Positions 1 to 9,250 of a stretch of DNA of 64,000 nucleotides are shown piece by piece; the stretch's first letter is position 1; every line of letters begins with the position of its first letter. Location: contig NZ_JADLJL010000005.1 of NCBI RefSeq assembly GCF_015680235.1, positions 124,001 through 188,000 on the forward strand, given 5' to 3'. This stretch comes from Pseudomonas guariconensis (GTDB taxonomy: Bacteria > Pseudomonadota > Gammaproteobacteria > Pseudomonadales > Pseudomonadaceae). The position numbers and the translations under genes were made by a program. Below the pieces are notes generated by a model. The model made no database searches. It saw only the letters and a list, made by a program, of their open reading frames with translations, and was not told the origin of the DNA.

Positions 1-701
1 GGCGCCCGCCCTGCGAGTTTTTCCGCAAAGCGTTGCTTGAGTTGCTCCACAGGCAGAAAACGCCCATCCGGCCCCAAGTTGTCGGTGAACGCTGCGCACT
101 GGGCGCCAGGGATATGCCCGGCCACCGGGTCGATCGGCTCGACCTCGCCGCGAAAACGCGGCAGACCGCGGGCATCGATCAGGGTCAGCTCCGGCTTGTC
201 CAGACGCTTGGCCAGGTGCTCGGCGTCGATCAGCAACTTCATGTCCGGCGTGCCGGTGAAGGTCCCTTCGCGTCGGGCCGGAGGGTCCAGGCTCAACGGC
301 AGATGCGCTGCGTGCCAGGCCTTCAGGCCACCATCGAGGATCAATACCCCATCGCGCTTGCCCAGCCAAGCCAGCAACCACCAGGCGCGGGCGGCGAATG
401 CACCAGGGCCGTCGTCGTACAGCACCACCTGGCTGTCGTTATCCACACCCCATTCGCGCAGGCGCTCCACCAGCCGCTGTGGGTCGGGCAATGGATGACG
501 CCCCGTGTGGCCCTTGACCACCGGCCCGCTCAGGTCACGCTCCAGGTCAGCGAAGTGCGCACCGGCGATATGCCCCTGGGCATAGCTGCGCTGGCCGTAA
601 TCCACATCCTCCAAGGCAAAACGACAATCGAGGATCACCAACCCCGGCGCGTCCAAGCGCTCGGCCAACTGTGGTGGGGTGATCAATTGCGCAAGGGGCA
701 T
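1..701 (-). CDS. Sulfurtransferase (rhodanese family), C-terminal end outside window
   Basis: The minus-strand frame opens at an ATG at 701 (MPLAQLITPPQLAERL) preceded by AGGAGA and stays open to the window edge, giving about 233 residues. The protein has an N-terminal rhodanese domain (VILDCRFALED near residue 21, GHIAGAHFADLE near 43, then VVLYDDG and AARAWWLLAWLGK) and the start of a second one (LTLIDARGLPRFRGEV, then GHIPGAQ). This two-domain layout is that of thiosulfate/3-mercaptopyruvate sulfurtransferases (SseA type). The catalytic cysteine sits in the second domain, beyond the part seen, so thiosulfate and mercaptopyruvate preference cannot be told apart here. Confidence 0.88.
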   Translation of the reverse strand, partial: MPLAQLITPPQLAERLDAPGLVILDCRFALEDVDYGQRSYAQGHIAGAHFADLERDLSGPVVKGHTGRHPLPDPQRLVERLREWGVDNDSQVVLYDDGPGAFAARAWWLLAWLGKRDGVLILDGGLKAWHAAHLPLSLDPPARREGTFTGTPDMKLLIDAEHLAKRLDKPELTLIDARGLPRFRGEVEPIDPVAGHIPGAQCAAFTDNLGPDGRFLPVEQLKQRFAEKLAGRA

Positions 702-737
702 GACAATCTCCTGATCGATGGCACGAAAGACCCCGGC

Positions 738-1403
738 TCACTGCTCCAGGGCCTGGTTGAAAGGAACGTGGAACTCATCGCAAAGGGCGTCCACGGCAGC
801 CCGGGCACTGGGCGTGACGAAGCCCAGCTCCAGCAACAGTACCTGGTAGACCCCGCGCTTGAAGGCCTCTTCGCCCAGGTGGGCGGAGTGCTCGCGGGTG
901 GTACTGAGAAAACGCACCCAGGACGTCAGGACGATCCAGGCGTTGATGGTCAGCGATTCGATCTGCGCTGCGTCCATCGCCAGGATGCCGGCGTCGACAA
1001 AGCCCCGGTAGATGGCCTGGGCCTGCTGCAGGCAGCGCTGGGAGAAGCGCCGATAACGGGCCGCCAACTCAGGGTCGCTCTCCAGCAGGTGCTCGAGGTC
1101 GCGGTGCAGGAAACGGTAGTTCCACATCGCGGCCAGCAGGGCCTTGAGGTAGAAACGCTTGTCTTCGACCGTAGCGACCCGGCCCTGGGGCGGGCGCAGG
1201 AAGCTGTCCACCAGCTCTTCGTACTGGCTGAACAGCACGGCGATGATCGCCTGCTTGTTAGGGAAGTGGTAGTACAGGTTGCCGGGCGATATTTCCATGT
1301 GCGCGGCAATGTGGTTGGTGCTGACGCTGCGTTCGCCCTGCTGGTTGAACAGCTCCAGGCTGTTCTGCACGATGCGCTCTCGGGTCTTCATGCGCGGGGC
1401 CAT
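738..1403 (-). CDS. TetR/AcrR family transcriptional regulator
   Basis: A 221-residue protein. An N-terminal helix-turn-helix lies at about residues 27-50 (VSTNHIAAHMEISPGNLYYH), followed by an all-helical ligand domain, the normal size and build of TetR repressors. In-frame ATGs occur at 1415, 1403 and 1391. I chose 1403 because GGAG lies about 6 bases upstream of it. The gene is divergent from the aldehyde dehydrogenase operon at 1626, and a palindrome overlapping a -10-like box lies between them at 1582-1599. This makes local repression of that operon the natural guess. The ligand is unknown. Its stop is 36 bases before the start of the downstream sulfurtransferase, so the two may be co-transcribed. 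Confidence 0.85.
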   Translation of the reverse strand: MAPRMKTRERIVQNSLELFNQQGERSVSTNHIAAHMEISPGNLYYHFPNKQAIIAVLFSQYEELVDSFLRPPQGRVATVEDKRFYLKALLAAMWNYRFLHRDLEHLLESDPELAARYRRFSQRCLQQAQAIYRGFVDAGILAMDAAQIESLTINAWIVLTSWVRFLSTTREHSAHLGEEAFKRGVYQVLLLELGFVTPSARAAVDALCDEFHVPFNQALEQ

Positions 1404-1581
1404 GCTCAGCTCCATGTTCTGCGATGCTTCATCTTACGGCGTATCGGCCAAAGGATGTACCGATGGTTTGTGTGGTGTTTGATCGCGGCACCCGAGATAT
1501 CCGCAGATAAACCCGCTCCGACAGCCTGCTGCCAATAAATAATTCAATTCCCTGCCCCTGCTGGGCTGCACAAGGCAAAAA

Positions 1582-1599
1582 CTAGAGTATAGGCTCTAG
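1582..1599. promoter_or_regulatory. Candidate TetR operator overlapping the calB promoter
   Basis: A perfect inverted repeat CTAGAG-N6-CTCTAG lies 27-44 bases upstream of the aldehyde dehydrogenase start. Its 6-base spacer is TATAGG, a plausible -10 box. A symmetric site covering a -10 box next to a divergent TetR gene is a typical repressor arrangement. No convincing -35 box is visible. That the adjacent TetR protein binds here is inference. Confidence 0.5.
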
Positions 1600-1625
1600 C
1601 CATCACGCACCTTCGCGGAGCCGCC

Positions 1626-3056
1626 ATGAACTCGCCAATCACCCAGCCTCCTGTGCATTCTGACCGCGACCTGCAGGCGACGTTCGCCGCCCAGCGCACC
1701 GCCTTCGCCGCGAACCCGATGCCCCCGGCGGCCCAGCGCCGGCAATGGCTGAAAAGCCTGCGCGAGCTGTTGCTGGAGCACCAACAGCCGTTGATCGAGG
1801 CGATTGATCGCGACTTCGAAGGCCGCAGTGCCGACGAGACCTTGCTGGCCGAATTGCTGCCGTCCGTCCAAGGGCTTCGCCATGCCGAGCGACACCTGTA
1901 TCGCTGGATGAAACCCTCGCGGCGCCAGGTCGGCCTGGCCTTCCAGCCGGCCCGCGCCCAGGTGCTCTACCAGCCCTTGGGTGTGGTAGGGGTCATCGTG
2001 CCCTGGAACTACCCGTTGCTCCTGGCCATCGGCCCGCTGACCGGCGCCCTGGCCGCCGGCAACCGGGTGATGCTCAAGCTCAGCGAAGCCACGCCAGCCA
2101 CCGGGTTGCTGCTCAAGGCCCTGCTCGAGCGCGTATTCCCCAGCGACCTGGTCAGCGTCGTGCTCGGCGAGGTGGAGGTTGGCCAGGCCTTTTCCCGCCT
2201 GCCTTTCGACCACCTGCTGTTCACAGGCGCCACCACCGTAGGCCGTCATGTCATGTCGGCCGCGGCACAGAACCTCACCCCGGTCACCCTCGAACTGGGC
2301 GGCAAATCGCCGGCGATCGTTTCCGGCAGCGTACCGCTGGACACCGCAGCCGAGCGCATCGCCTTCGGCAAGCTGGTCAATGCCGGCCAGACCTGCGTAG
2401 CGCCCGACTATGTGCTGGTGCCCGGCGAGCGCCTCGACGCCTTTGCCGAAGCCTACCGGCGCGCCGTGCACCGGCTGTACCCACGCATTGCCGACAACCC
2501 CGACTACAGCGCCATCATCAACCCGCGGCAACTGCAACGCTTGGAACACCTGTTGGCCGACGCCCGTGACAAGGGTGCCCGGGTGCTCGACCTCTACCCC
2601 GGCGAACCCCGCCAGGGCCGACGCCTGCCACCCCATCTGGTGCTGGAGGCAAGCGATGATATGCAGGTGATGCAGGACGAAATCTTCGGCCCGCTGCTGC
2701 CGCTGGTGCCCTACGACACCCTCGAACAGGCATTGGCCTATGTCCAGCAACGCCCACGACCATTGGCGCTGTACTACTTCGGGTATGACCGTGGCGAGCA
2801 GGCCCATGTGCTGCGCCATACCCATTCTGGTGGCGTATGCCTGAACGACACCCTGTTGCACGTCGCCCAGGACGACCTGCCATTCGGCGGTATCGGCGCC
2901 TCCGGCATGGGCCATTACCATGGGCACGAGGGGTTCCTGACCTTCAGCAAGGCCAAGGCGGTGCTGGCCAAGCAGCGCTTGAACGCCGCCCGGCTGATCT
3001 ACCCGCCTTATGGCAAAGCCTTGCAGCGCCTGGTCTTCAAACTGTTCATCCGCTGA
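1626..3056 (+). CDS. calB: Coniferyl-aldehyde dehydrogenase family protein (CalB-like)
   Basis: A 476-residue NAD(P)-dependent aldehyde dehydrogenase with the short CalB/class 3 architecture. The catalytic pair is visible: Glu223 in TLELGGKSP and Cys257 in NAGQTCVAPDY. The substrate channel and oligomerisation end follow normally, ending LFKLFIR. It oxidises an aldehyde to the acid. CalB enzymes act on coniferyl aldehyde, but close relatives act on medium or long aliphatic aldehydes, so the true substrate is open. The start has GGAG 8 bases upstream. It is the first gene of a tight operon (13-base gap to the next gene) with a lipoprotein and a GMC oxidoreductase, which suggests that it removes the aldehyde made by the GMC enzyme. 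Confidence 0.88.
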   Translation: MNSPITQPPVHSDRDLQATFAAQRTAFAANPMPPAAQRRQWLKSLRELLLEHQQPLIEAIDRDFEGRSADETLLAELLPSVQGLRHAERHLYRWMKPSRRQVGLAFQPARAQVLYQPLGVVGVIVPWNYPLLLAIGPLTGALAAGNRVMLKLSEATPATGLLLKALLERVFPSDLVSVVLGEVEVGQAFSRLPFDHLLFTGATTVGRHVMSAAAQNLTPVTLELGGKSPAIVSGSVPLDTAAERIAFGKLVNAGQTCVAPDYVLVPGERLDAFAEAYRRAVHRLYPRIADNPDYSAIINPRQLQRLEHLLADARDKGARVLDLYPGEPRQGRRLPPHLVLEASDDMQVMQDEIFGPLLPLVPYDTLEQALAYVQQRPRPLALYYFGYDRGEQAHVLRHTHSGGVCLNDTLLHVAQDDLPFGGIGASGMGHYHGHEGFLTFSKAKAVLAKQRLNAARLIYPPYGKALQRLVFKLFIR

Positions 3057-3069
3057 GCGAGGCCCTGCC

Positions 3070-3555
3070 ATGCACCGCCGTGACCTGCTTGCCTTCAGCC
3101 TCGGCGCCAGCGCCTTCCTTGCCACCGCCAGCCTGGTCGGTTGCGCGCCCCAAGCGCCGGCGGCGGGCTTGCGCGTGCTGCGCGACGATGACCTGCCGAT
3201 GCTCAATGCACTGATACCTGTGGTGCTCGCCGGCACCCAGGCCTCCACGCCGTTGGTGCTGCACAGCCTGGACCACACCCTGGCGGCACTGTCGCCGCAG
3301 ATGCTCAAACTCACCCGCCAGCTGTTCGACGTGCTCAGCCTGCCGCTGACCCGTGGCCCGCTGACAGGCATCTGGGGCCATTGGGAAACTGCCAGCCCGG
3401 CCCAGGTGAATGCCTTCTTGCGCCGCTGGAGCAACAGTTCGCTGGACCTACTGCGCATGGGCCACGCCTCGCTGCTGCAATTGCTGCTGATGGCCTGGTA
3501 CGAGCGCCCCGAAGCCTGGGCCGCCTGTGGCTACCCAGGGCCGCCGAAGATCTGA
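3070..3555 (+). CDS. Tat-type signal/lipoprotein small protein, probable GMC partner subunit
   Basis: A 161-residue protein beginning MHRRDLLAFSLGASAF, with a twin-arginine-like RRDLLAF motif, a hydrophobic stretch and a lipobox-like LVGC ending at about residue 25. It should therefore be exported folded and perhaps lipid-anchored. The rest is helical with no catalytic motif that I recognise. Its position between an aldehyde dehydrogenase and a GMC flavoprotein, with 13- and 25-base gaps, matches small subunits of membrane-linked GMC dehydrogenases. The name is by context; sequence similarity could not be tested. Confidence 0.7.
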   Translation: MHRRDLLAFSLGASAFLATASLVGCAPQAPAAGLRVLRDDDLPMLNALIPVVLAGTQASTPLVLHSLDHTLAALSPQMLKLTRQLFDVLSLPLTRGPLTGIWGHWETASPAQVNAFLRRWSNSSLDLLRMGHASLLQLLLMAWYERPEAWAACGYPGPPKI

Positions 3556-3580
3556 CCCATAACCACAAGAGCATCCCCGA

Positions 3581-5179
3581 ATGCCTACGACCGACCCGTT
3601 TCGCCAAGGCCTTGCCCGCGGCTGGATCACCCATGATGGCTCGCGCCTGAGCCAGGACCTGACGCTGGAGGCGGACGTCGCCGTGATCGGCAGCGGCGCA
3701 GGCGGCGCCACCAGCGCGCAAATCCTCAGCGCCGCAGGCTTCAAGGTGCTGTTGATCGAAGAGGGCCCGCTCAAGACCAGCAGCGACTTCCACCTGCTGG
3801 AAAACGAGGCCTACGCCCACCTCTACCAAGAAGGGCTTGGGCGCATGAGCAAGGATGGCGCCATCACCATCCTCCAGGGCCGCGCCGTGGGCGGTACCAC
3901 CCTGGTGAACTGGACGTCGAGCTTTCGCACGCCTGCGCAAACCCTCGAGCATTGGGCGCGCGAACACAACGTGAAGGGGCTGGACAGCGAAGCACTGCGT
4001 CCCTGGTTCGAACGCGTGGAACAGGACCTTGGTATCACGCCCTGGATCATGCCGCCCAACGCCAACAACGATGTGCTGCGCCGTGGCTGCGAGGCACTCG
4101 GCTACCGCTGGGCGGTGATCCCGCGTAATGTGCGCGGCTGCCGCAACCTGGGCTATTGCGGCATGGGTTGCCCGGTCAATGCCAAGCAGTCGATGCTGGT
4201 GACCCGCATCCCGGCGACCCTCGACCAAGGCGGCGAGCTGCTGTACCTGGCCCGTGCGCAGCGCTTGGAGCACAACGGCGAACGCATCTCCCAACTGCTG
4301 TGCCAGGCGCTCGACAGCCAGGGTGTACAGCCGAACGGGCATCAGGTCCGTGTACGGGCCCGGCACTATGTCCTGGCCGGCGGCGGCATCAACAGCCCAG
4401 GGTTGCTGCTGCGCTCCGAAGCGCCCGACCCGCACCAGCGCCTGGGCAAGCGCACCTTCCTGCACCTGGTCAATTTCAGCGCGGCCGTGTTCGCCGATCG
4501 CATCGACCCCTACTACGGTGCCCCCCAGTCGATCTACAGCGACCAGTTCCAATGGCAGGGGGGTATCGACGGGCCGATCGGCTACAAACTGGAAGTGCCC
4601 CCGCTGCACCCGGCCCTGGCCAGTACCCTGCTGGGCGCCCATGGCCAGGAAAACGCCCGGCGCATGGCCGAACTGCCCCACACCCATATGATGCTGGCGC
4701 TCCTGCGCGACGGCTTCCACCCGCAAAGCCGGGGCGGCCAGGTGGAGCTGCGCGGCGACAGCTCGCCCGTGCTCGACTACCCGCTCACCGACTACCTGCG
4801 CGATGGCCTGTGCCGGGCCTACCGGAGCATGGCGCAGATCCAGTTCGCCGCCGGCGCTGTGCGGGTGATGCCGATACACAGCGATGCCCGCTTCGCCGGT
4901 GAACTGCGCCCAACCCTGGCGATGATCGACGAGCTGCGCCTGGAGCCCTTCCGAACCAAGCTAGGCAGTGCCCATGTGATGGGCGGTTGCGCCTTGGGCG
5001 AAGACCCGCGCCAGGCGGTGTGCGACAGCCTTGGCCGGCATCACCAGCTGGAGAACCTGTCGATCCATGACGGCTCGCTCTTCCCCACCAGCATCGGTGC
5101 CAACCCGCAGCTGTCGGTCTATGCGCTTTGCGCCTTGCTCAGCGATGCCTTGGCCAGCCGATTGGCACAGGGCGCATGA
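3581..5179 (+). CDS. GMC family oxidoreductase (FAD-dependent alcohol oxidase/dehydrogenase)
   Basis: A 532-residue flavoprotein. The dinucleotide-binding motif VAVIGSGAGGATSA lies at about residues 34-47. GRAVGGTTLVNWTSSF and a Cys-rich RNLGYCGMGCPVNAKQS segment follow, as in long-chain alcohol oxidases. The C-terminal active-site region has HVMGGCALGEDP and GANPQLSVYAL with the expected His and Asn. It oxidises a primary or secondary alcohol to a carbonyl, passing electrons either to oxygen or through the adjacent small subunit. It has no signal peptide of its own, so if it works outside the cytoplasm it would need to ride on the Tat-signal partner encoded just upstream. It is the third gene of the operon. 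Confidence 0.86.
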   Translation: MPTTDPFRQGLARGWITHDGSRLSQDLTLEADVAVIGSGAGGATSAQILSAAGFKVLLIEEGPLKTSSDFHLLENEAYAHLYQEGLGRMSKDGAITILQGRAVGGTTLVNWTSSFRTPAQTLEHWAREHNVKGLDSEALRPWFERVEQDLGITPWIMPPNANNDVLRRGCEALGYRWAVIPRNVRGCRNLGYCGMGCPVNAKQSMLVTRIPATLDQGGELLYLARAQRLEHNGERISQLLCQALDSQGVQPNGHQVRVRARHYVLAGGGINSPGLLLRSEAPDPHQRLGKRTFLHLVNFSAAVFADRIDPYYGAPQSIYSDQFQWQGGIDGPIGYKLEVPPLHPALASTLLGAHGQENARRMAELPHTHMMLALLRDGFHPQSRGGQVELRGDSSPVLDYPLTDYLRDGLCRAYRSMAQIQFAAGAVRVMPIHSDARFAGELRPTLAMIDELRLEPFRTKLGSAHVMGGCALGEDPRQAVCDSLGRHHQLENLSIHDGSLFPTSIGANPQLSVYALCALLSDALASRLAQGA

Positions 5180-5770
<591 letters not shown>

Positions 5771-5843
5771 CCGCCACTGCCTGATCATCGCGCCCGCGTG
5801 CACAGCGGGCGCGAATGCGGCACAATTGTGCCCACTGGTTTGA

Positions 5844-6131
<288 letters not shown>

Positions 6132-6150
6132 GCCCAGGCCAGCCTGCAGG

Positions 6151-6252
6151 GCCCAATCGCCGGCAAGCCGGCTCTTACAAGGCTGAATTGCGGCCTATGT
6201 GGTAGCCAGCTAAATTGCGGCCCCTGTGGGAGCCGGCTTGCCGGCGATTGGG
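6151..6252. repeat. Inverted pair of REP elements between fdx and mutM
   Basis: Two REP copies face each other. The left one (about 6151-6179) contains CGCCGGCAAGCCGGCT, and the right one (about 6224-6252) contains AGCCGGCTTGCCGGCG. Each is itself a hairpin. The pair sits between convergent genes, where it may also help end transcription from both sides. Confidence 0.85.
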
Positions 6253-6261
6253 CCTGCCAAT

Positions 6262-7074
6262 TCAGCGCTGGCAGCGTGGGCAATAGACGCTCGCCCGCTG
6301 CCCCAGCTTCACTTCCCGCAATGTCGTGCCGCAGACCTTGCACGGCTGCCCGCCGCGCCCGTAGACGAACAGCTCCTGCTGGAAATACCCCGGCTGCCCA
6401 TCGCCGCCGATGAAATCGCGAAGCGTGGTCCCGCCTTGCTCGATCGCCGCGGCCAGCACGCGCTTGATCTCGATCGCCAGCTTCAGGTAGCGGGCCCGGG
6501 AAATCCCCCCGGCTTCGCGGCGTGGGTCGATGCCGGCCGCGAACAGCGCCTCGGTGGCGTAGATGTTGCCCACGCCCACCACCACGGCGTTGTCCATGAT
6601 GAACGGCTTGACCGCCATGGACCGCCCGCGGGACAGCTGGAACAAACGCTCGCCATCGAACAGGTCGGTCAGTGGCTCCGGGCCCAGGCGCACCAGCAGC
6701 TCATGGTTGAGCGGGTCCAGGCTCCAGAGCATGGCGCCGAAACGGCGCGGGTCGGTGTAGCGCAGCGCCAACCCCGACTCCAGCTCGATATCCACATGCT
6801 CGTGCTTGCCCACCGGCAGGCCTTGCTCTACCAGACGCAGGTTGCCCGACATCCCTAAGTGGCTGATCAAGGTGCCCACCTCGGCATTGATCAGCAAATA
6901 CTTGGCGCGCCGCTGCACGGTGACGATGCGCTGCCCGGACAGGCGAACGTCCAGGTCCTCGGGGATTGGCCAGCGCAGGCGCCGGTCGCGCACCAGCACA
7001 CGGCTGACCCGCTGGCCTTCCAGGTACGGCGCGATGCCACGCCGGGTTGTCTCGACTTCAGGTAGTTCCGGCAT
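6262..7074 (-). CDS. mutM: Formamidopyrimidine-DNA glycosylase
   Basis: A 270-residue bifunctional DNA glycosylase/AP lyase that removes 8-oxoguanine and ring-opened purines. The mature N-terminus [12 protein letters not shown] carries the catalytic Pro2 and Glu3. The helix-two-turn-helix region is present. The C-terminal zinc finger has its four cysteines (CKVCG and YCPRCQR). The start at 7074 is fixed by the need for Pro2. It lies 4 bases after the stop of the upstream HDOD gene at 7079, so the two are probably one transcription unit. Confidence 0.97.
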   Translation of the reverse strand: MPELPEVETTRRGIAPYLEGQRVSRVLVRDRRLRWPIPEDLDVRLSGQRIVTVQRRAKYLLINAEVGTLISHLGMSGNLRLVEQGLPVGKHEHVDIELESGLALRYTDPRRFGAMLWSLDPLNHELLVRLGPEPLTDLFDGERLFQLSRGRSMAVKPFIMDNAVVVGVGNIYATEALFAAGIDPRREAGGISRARYLKLAIEIKRVLAAAIEQGGTTLRDFIGGDGQPGYFQQELFVYGRGGQPCKVCGTTLREVKLGQRASVYCPRCQR

Positions 7075-7078
7075 GGTG

Positions 7079-7945
7079 TCAGTGCCCGCCCAGTTCGCGA
7101 ATGGTTTGCTTGAGGTGTTCGAAGTCGTACTCCGACAACCCGATGTAGTCGAGCACCAGCGGGCCGACCACGTTCCACTCATGGTCTTGGGCCTGGTTGC
7201 CCAGCACCCGGTGGGATGCGCAGATGTGCTCGGCCATCTTCAGCACCGCCAGCAGGTTCTTGAGCGGGGTGTTGCGCGAAGACTCGTCGCGGAAGATCGC
7301 CAAGGCGTTGTGGTGGTTGGCGATCGCCGAACTGATGTGCTCCGGCAGGCGCCAGGACTTGGCGGTGAAATAGCCCACCACCGCATGGTTGGTGTTGAAG
7401 ATGCGGTTTTCCGTGTCCACCACTCGCGTGTCCATGCCGGCGTTGGCATAAGACGCTTCCAGCACCCCCATGTAATCGGGGAAGCGCTTGAGCATCAAAG
7501 GCACGCCGCAATCATGGAACAGGCCCAGGGTGTAGGCTTCGTCCACCGCCTGGATACCCGTGCGCTTGGCCAGGGTCAGGCAGGTCATGGCCACGTCCTG
7601 GGCGGTGTCCCAGAAGCGGTTGAGGGTCACGATGGTTTCGTCGCTCATCTCGCCCTTGATCGACTGGGCGTTGATCAGGTTGATGATCGAGCGGCTGCCC
7701 AACAAGTTCACCGCGCGCTGGATCGAGCCGATCTTGTTGGCCAGGCCGAAGTACGGCGAGTTCACCAGCTTGAGCAAGGCACCGGACAGCCCCGGATCCT
7801 GAGCGATCAGCCGGGCGATGGTCTCCAGGTCCGGGTCGGGCATGTACTGCTCGAACTGCAGGTCGACCATGATCTGCGGCTGCGGTGGAATGCTGATCCC
7901 TTGCAGGGCTTGCTGGATCTGTTCGGGGCTGAGTTCCTGGGACAT
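7079..7945 (-). CDS. HDOD domain-containing protein
   Basis: A 288-residue soluble protein with one HDOD domain over most of its length. Landmarks are [21 protein letters not shown], then LVNSPYFG, the helix INLINAQ, and the [10 protein letters not shown] region that replaces the metal-binding HD motif of related phosphohydrolases. HDOD proteins act mainly as signalling or scaffold modules in motility and second-messenger control. No output domain is fused here, so the role is unknown. An upstream GTG (7954) is an alternative start; I preferred the ATG. The gene runs straight into mutM. Confidence 0.87.
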   Translation of the reverse strand: MSQELSPEQIQQALQGISIPPQPQIMVDLQFEQYMPDPDLETIARLIAQDPGLSGALLKLVNSPYFGLANKIGSIQRAVNLLGSRSIINLINAQSIKGEMSDETIVTLNRFWDTAQDVAMTCLTLAKRTGIQAVDEAYTLGLFHDCGVPLMLKRFPDYMGVLEASYANAGMDTRVVDTENRIFNTNHAVVGYFTAKSWRLPEHISSAIANHHNALAIFRDESSRNTPLKNLLAVLKMAEHICASHRVLGNQAQDHEWNVVGPLVLDYIGLSEYDFEHLKQTIRELGGH

Positions 7946-8084
7946 GGGGCGCACACTTGGTAAGGACGACGAATTCTACCCTCGTCCGCCCGGCGGGGCA
8001 CCCACTGGCGCGTTACGTCGGAACTTTCCCCATGCCTTGCAGGCCTCCTTTCACAGGCCCATCCCGAAATAGGAGAACACTCCC

Positions 8085-8624
8085 ATGAGCGCAACACTCA
8101 ACGGCAAGCGCGTGGCTTTCCTGGTGACCGACGGCTTCGAGCAGGCGGAGCTCACCGGCCCGCGCGAGGCCTTGGAACGCAACGGTGCGGTGGTCGACAT
8201 CCTGAGCGACAAAGAGGGCAGCGTGCGCGGCTGGAACCATGACAAACCCGCGGAGGAGTTTGCCGTGGATGCCACCTTCGAAGCGGCCAGCCTCGACCTC
8301 TACGATGCCTTGGTACTGCCAGGCGGGGTACAGAACTCAGACACCATCCGAATCATCCCGGCGGCGCAAAAACTGGTGAAGAGCCATGACTCGGCCAACA
8401 AGCCGCTGGCGGTGATCTGCCACGGCGCCTGGTTGCTGGTGTCGTGCGGACTGGCCCAGGGACGCCGGCTGACCAGCTACAAGACCCTGCAGGACGACAT
8501 CCGCAACGCCGGCGGCAACTGGGTGGACGAGGAAGTGGTGGTCGACGGCAACCTGATCACCAGCCGCAAGCCTGATGACATCCCGGCGTTCAGCGAACAG
8601 TTGGTCAAGGCCCTGGCGGCCTGA
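8085..8624 (+). CDS. DJ-1/PfpI family protein (YhbO/YajL-like)
   Basis: A 179-residue protein of the DJ-1/PfpI superfamily. The nucleophile elbow is AVICHGAWLL with Cys112-His113, and the acidic partner lies in the GFEQAEL segment near residue 20. Relatives are described as proteases, glyoxalases or protein deglycases and are often stress-linked. The precise reaction cannot be read from sequence. The ATG is preceded by AGGAGA 9 bases upstream. The gene is monocistronic, with a large REP-rich gap behind it. Confidence 0.9.
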   Translation: MSATLNGKRVAFLVTDGFEQAELTGPREALERNGAVVDILSDKEGSVRGWNHDKPAEEFAVDATFEAASLDLYDALVLPGGVQNSDTIRIIPAAQKLVKSHDSANKPLAVICHGAWLLVSCGLAQGRRLTSYKTLQDDIRNAGGNWVDEEVVVDGNLITSRKPDDIPAFSEQLVKALAA

Positions 8625-8641
8625 GCCCCTGATCGCCGGCA

Positions 8642-9139
8642 AGCCGGCTCTCATAGAACAACGCATAACTATTTGATTTCGCAGGCCCTGTGGGAGCGGG
8701 CTTGTCCCGCGATTGGGCCGGGCCCGATATCACCGTCGCCTGGCAAGGGCTTCGCCCTTGATCGCGGGGCAAGCCCGCTCCCACAGAAGGTGGCGCTAGC
8801 AGCTTGTCCTCTGCGCGACAGCGCAGCCCGAAGGGCTGGGTAATCTCCTACAGGGATCTCGCGGACTCAAGGAACAGAGCAACTTGTGGGAGCCGGCTCT
8901 CATAGAACAACGCATAACTATTTGATTTCGTAGGCCCTGTGGGAGCGGGCTTGTCCCGCGATTGGGCCGGGCCCGATATCACCGTCGCCTGGCAAGGGCT
9001 TCGCCCTTGATCGCGGGGCAAGCCCGCTCCCACAGAAGGTGGCGCTAGCAGCTTGTCCTCTGCGCGACAGCGCAGCCCGAAGGGCTGGGTAATCTCCTAC
9101 AGGGATCTCGCAGACTCAAGGAACAGAGCAACTTGTGGG
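8642..9139. repeat. Tandem direct duplication of 249 bp containing REP elements
   Basis: Bases 8642-8890 are repeated directly and without gap at 8891-9139. By eye the copies differ only at 8682/8931 (C/T) and 8863/9112 (G/A). Each copy contains two REP-like hairpins facing each other (GCGGGCTTGTCCCGCGAT and ATCGCGGGGCAAGCCCGC), a small AAGGGC-TTC-GCCCTT hairpin, and a spacer (CGACAGCGCAGCCCGAAGG) that recurs elsewhere in the window. The unit ends in half a REP, so the junction lies inside REP sequence (AGCCGGCT). This points to a recent duplication between REP copies. Confidence 0.95.
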
Positions 9140-9217
9140 AGCCGGCTTGCCGGCGATTGGGCCTTCAAGCGCGTTGAAATCCCGACAGGGCCACCGCCCA
9201 CGCCTCGGCCAACACGC

Positions 9218-9223
9218 TATAAT
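9218..9223 (+). promoter_or_regulatory. Candidate -10 box of the RlmI-type gene
   Basis: A perfect TATAAT lies 28 bases upstream of the ATG at 9251, in the only unique stretch after the REP duplication. No strong -35 hexamer is visible at the proper distance. Confidence 0.5.
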
Positions 9224-9250
9224 CCCGCTCTTTTTTCCCGGAGCGACGTC

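Larger units (their letters stand above)
8625..9250. other. Intergenic region filled by REP elements and a tandem duplication
   Basis: This 626-base gap has no credible gene. Apart from the 249-bp tandem duplication (listed separately), it holds REP-type hairpins before and after it. A complete copy near 9134-9163 reads AGCCGGCTTGCCGGCG. Next comes a short unique stretch with a TATAAT box for the downstream methyltransferase gene. Confidence 0.8.

Noticed and set aside
1596..3458. A 620-codon minus-strand open frame opposite the calB gene
   Set aside because: It spans two plus-strand genes and has no motif, while both plus-strand genes have intact catalytic motifs and ribosome sites.
8625..9250. 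Possible CRISPR array or small RNA in the repeat-rich gap
   Set aside because: There are only two tandem units, of 249 bp, with no short regular spacers. The hairpins are REP elements, and no promoter-hairpin-terminator order typical of a small RNA is visible.
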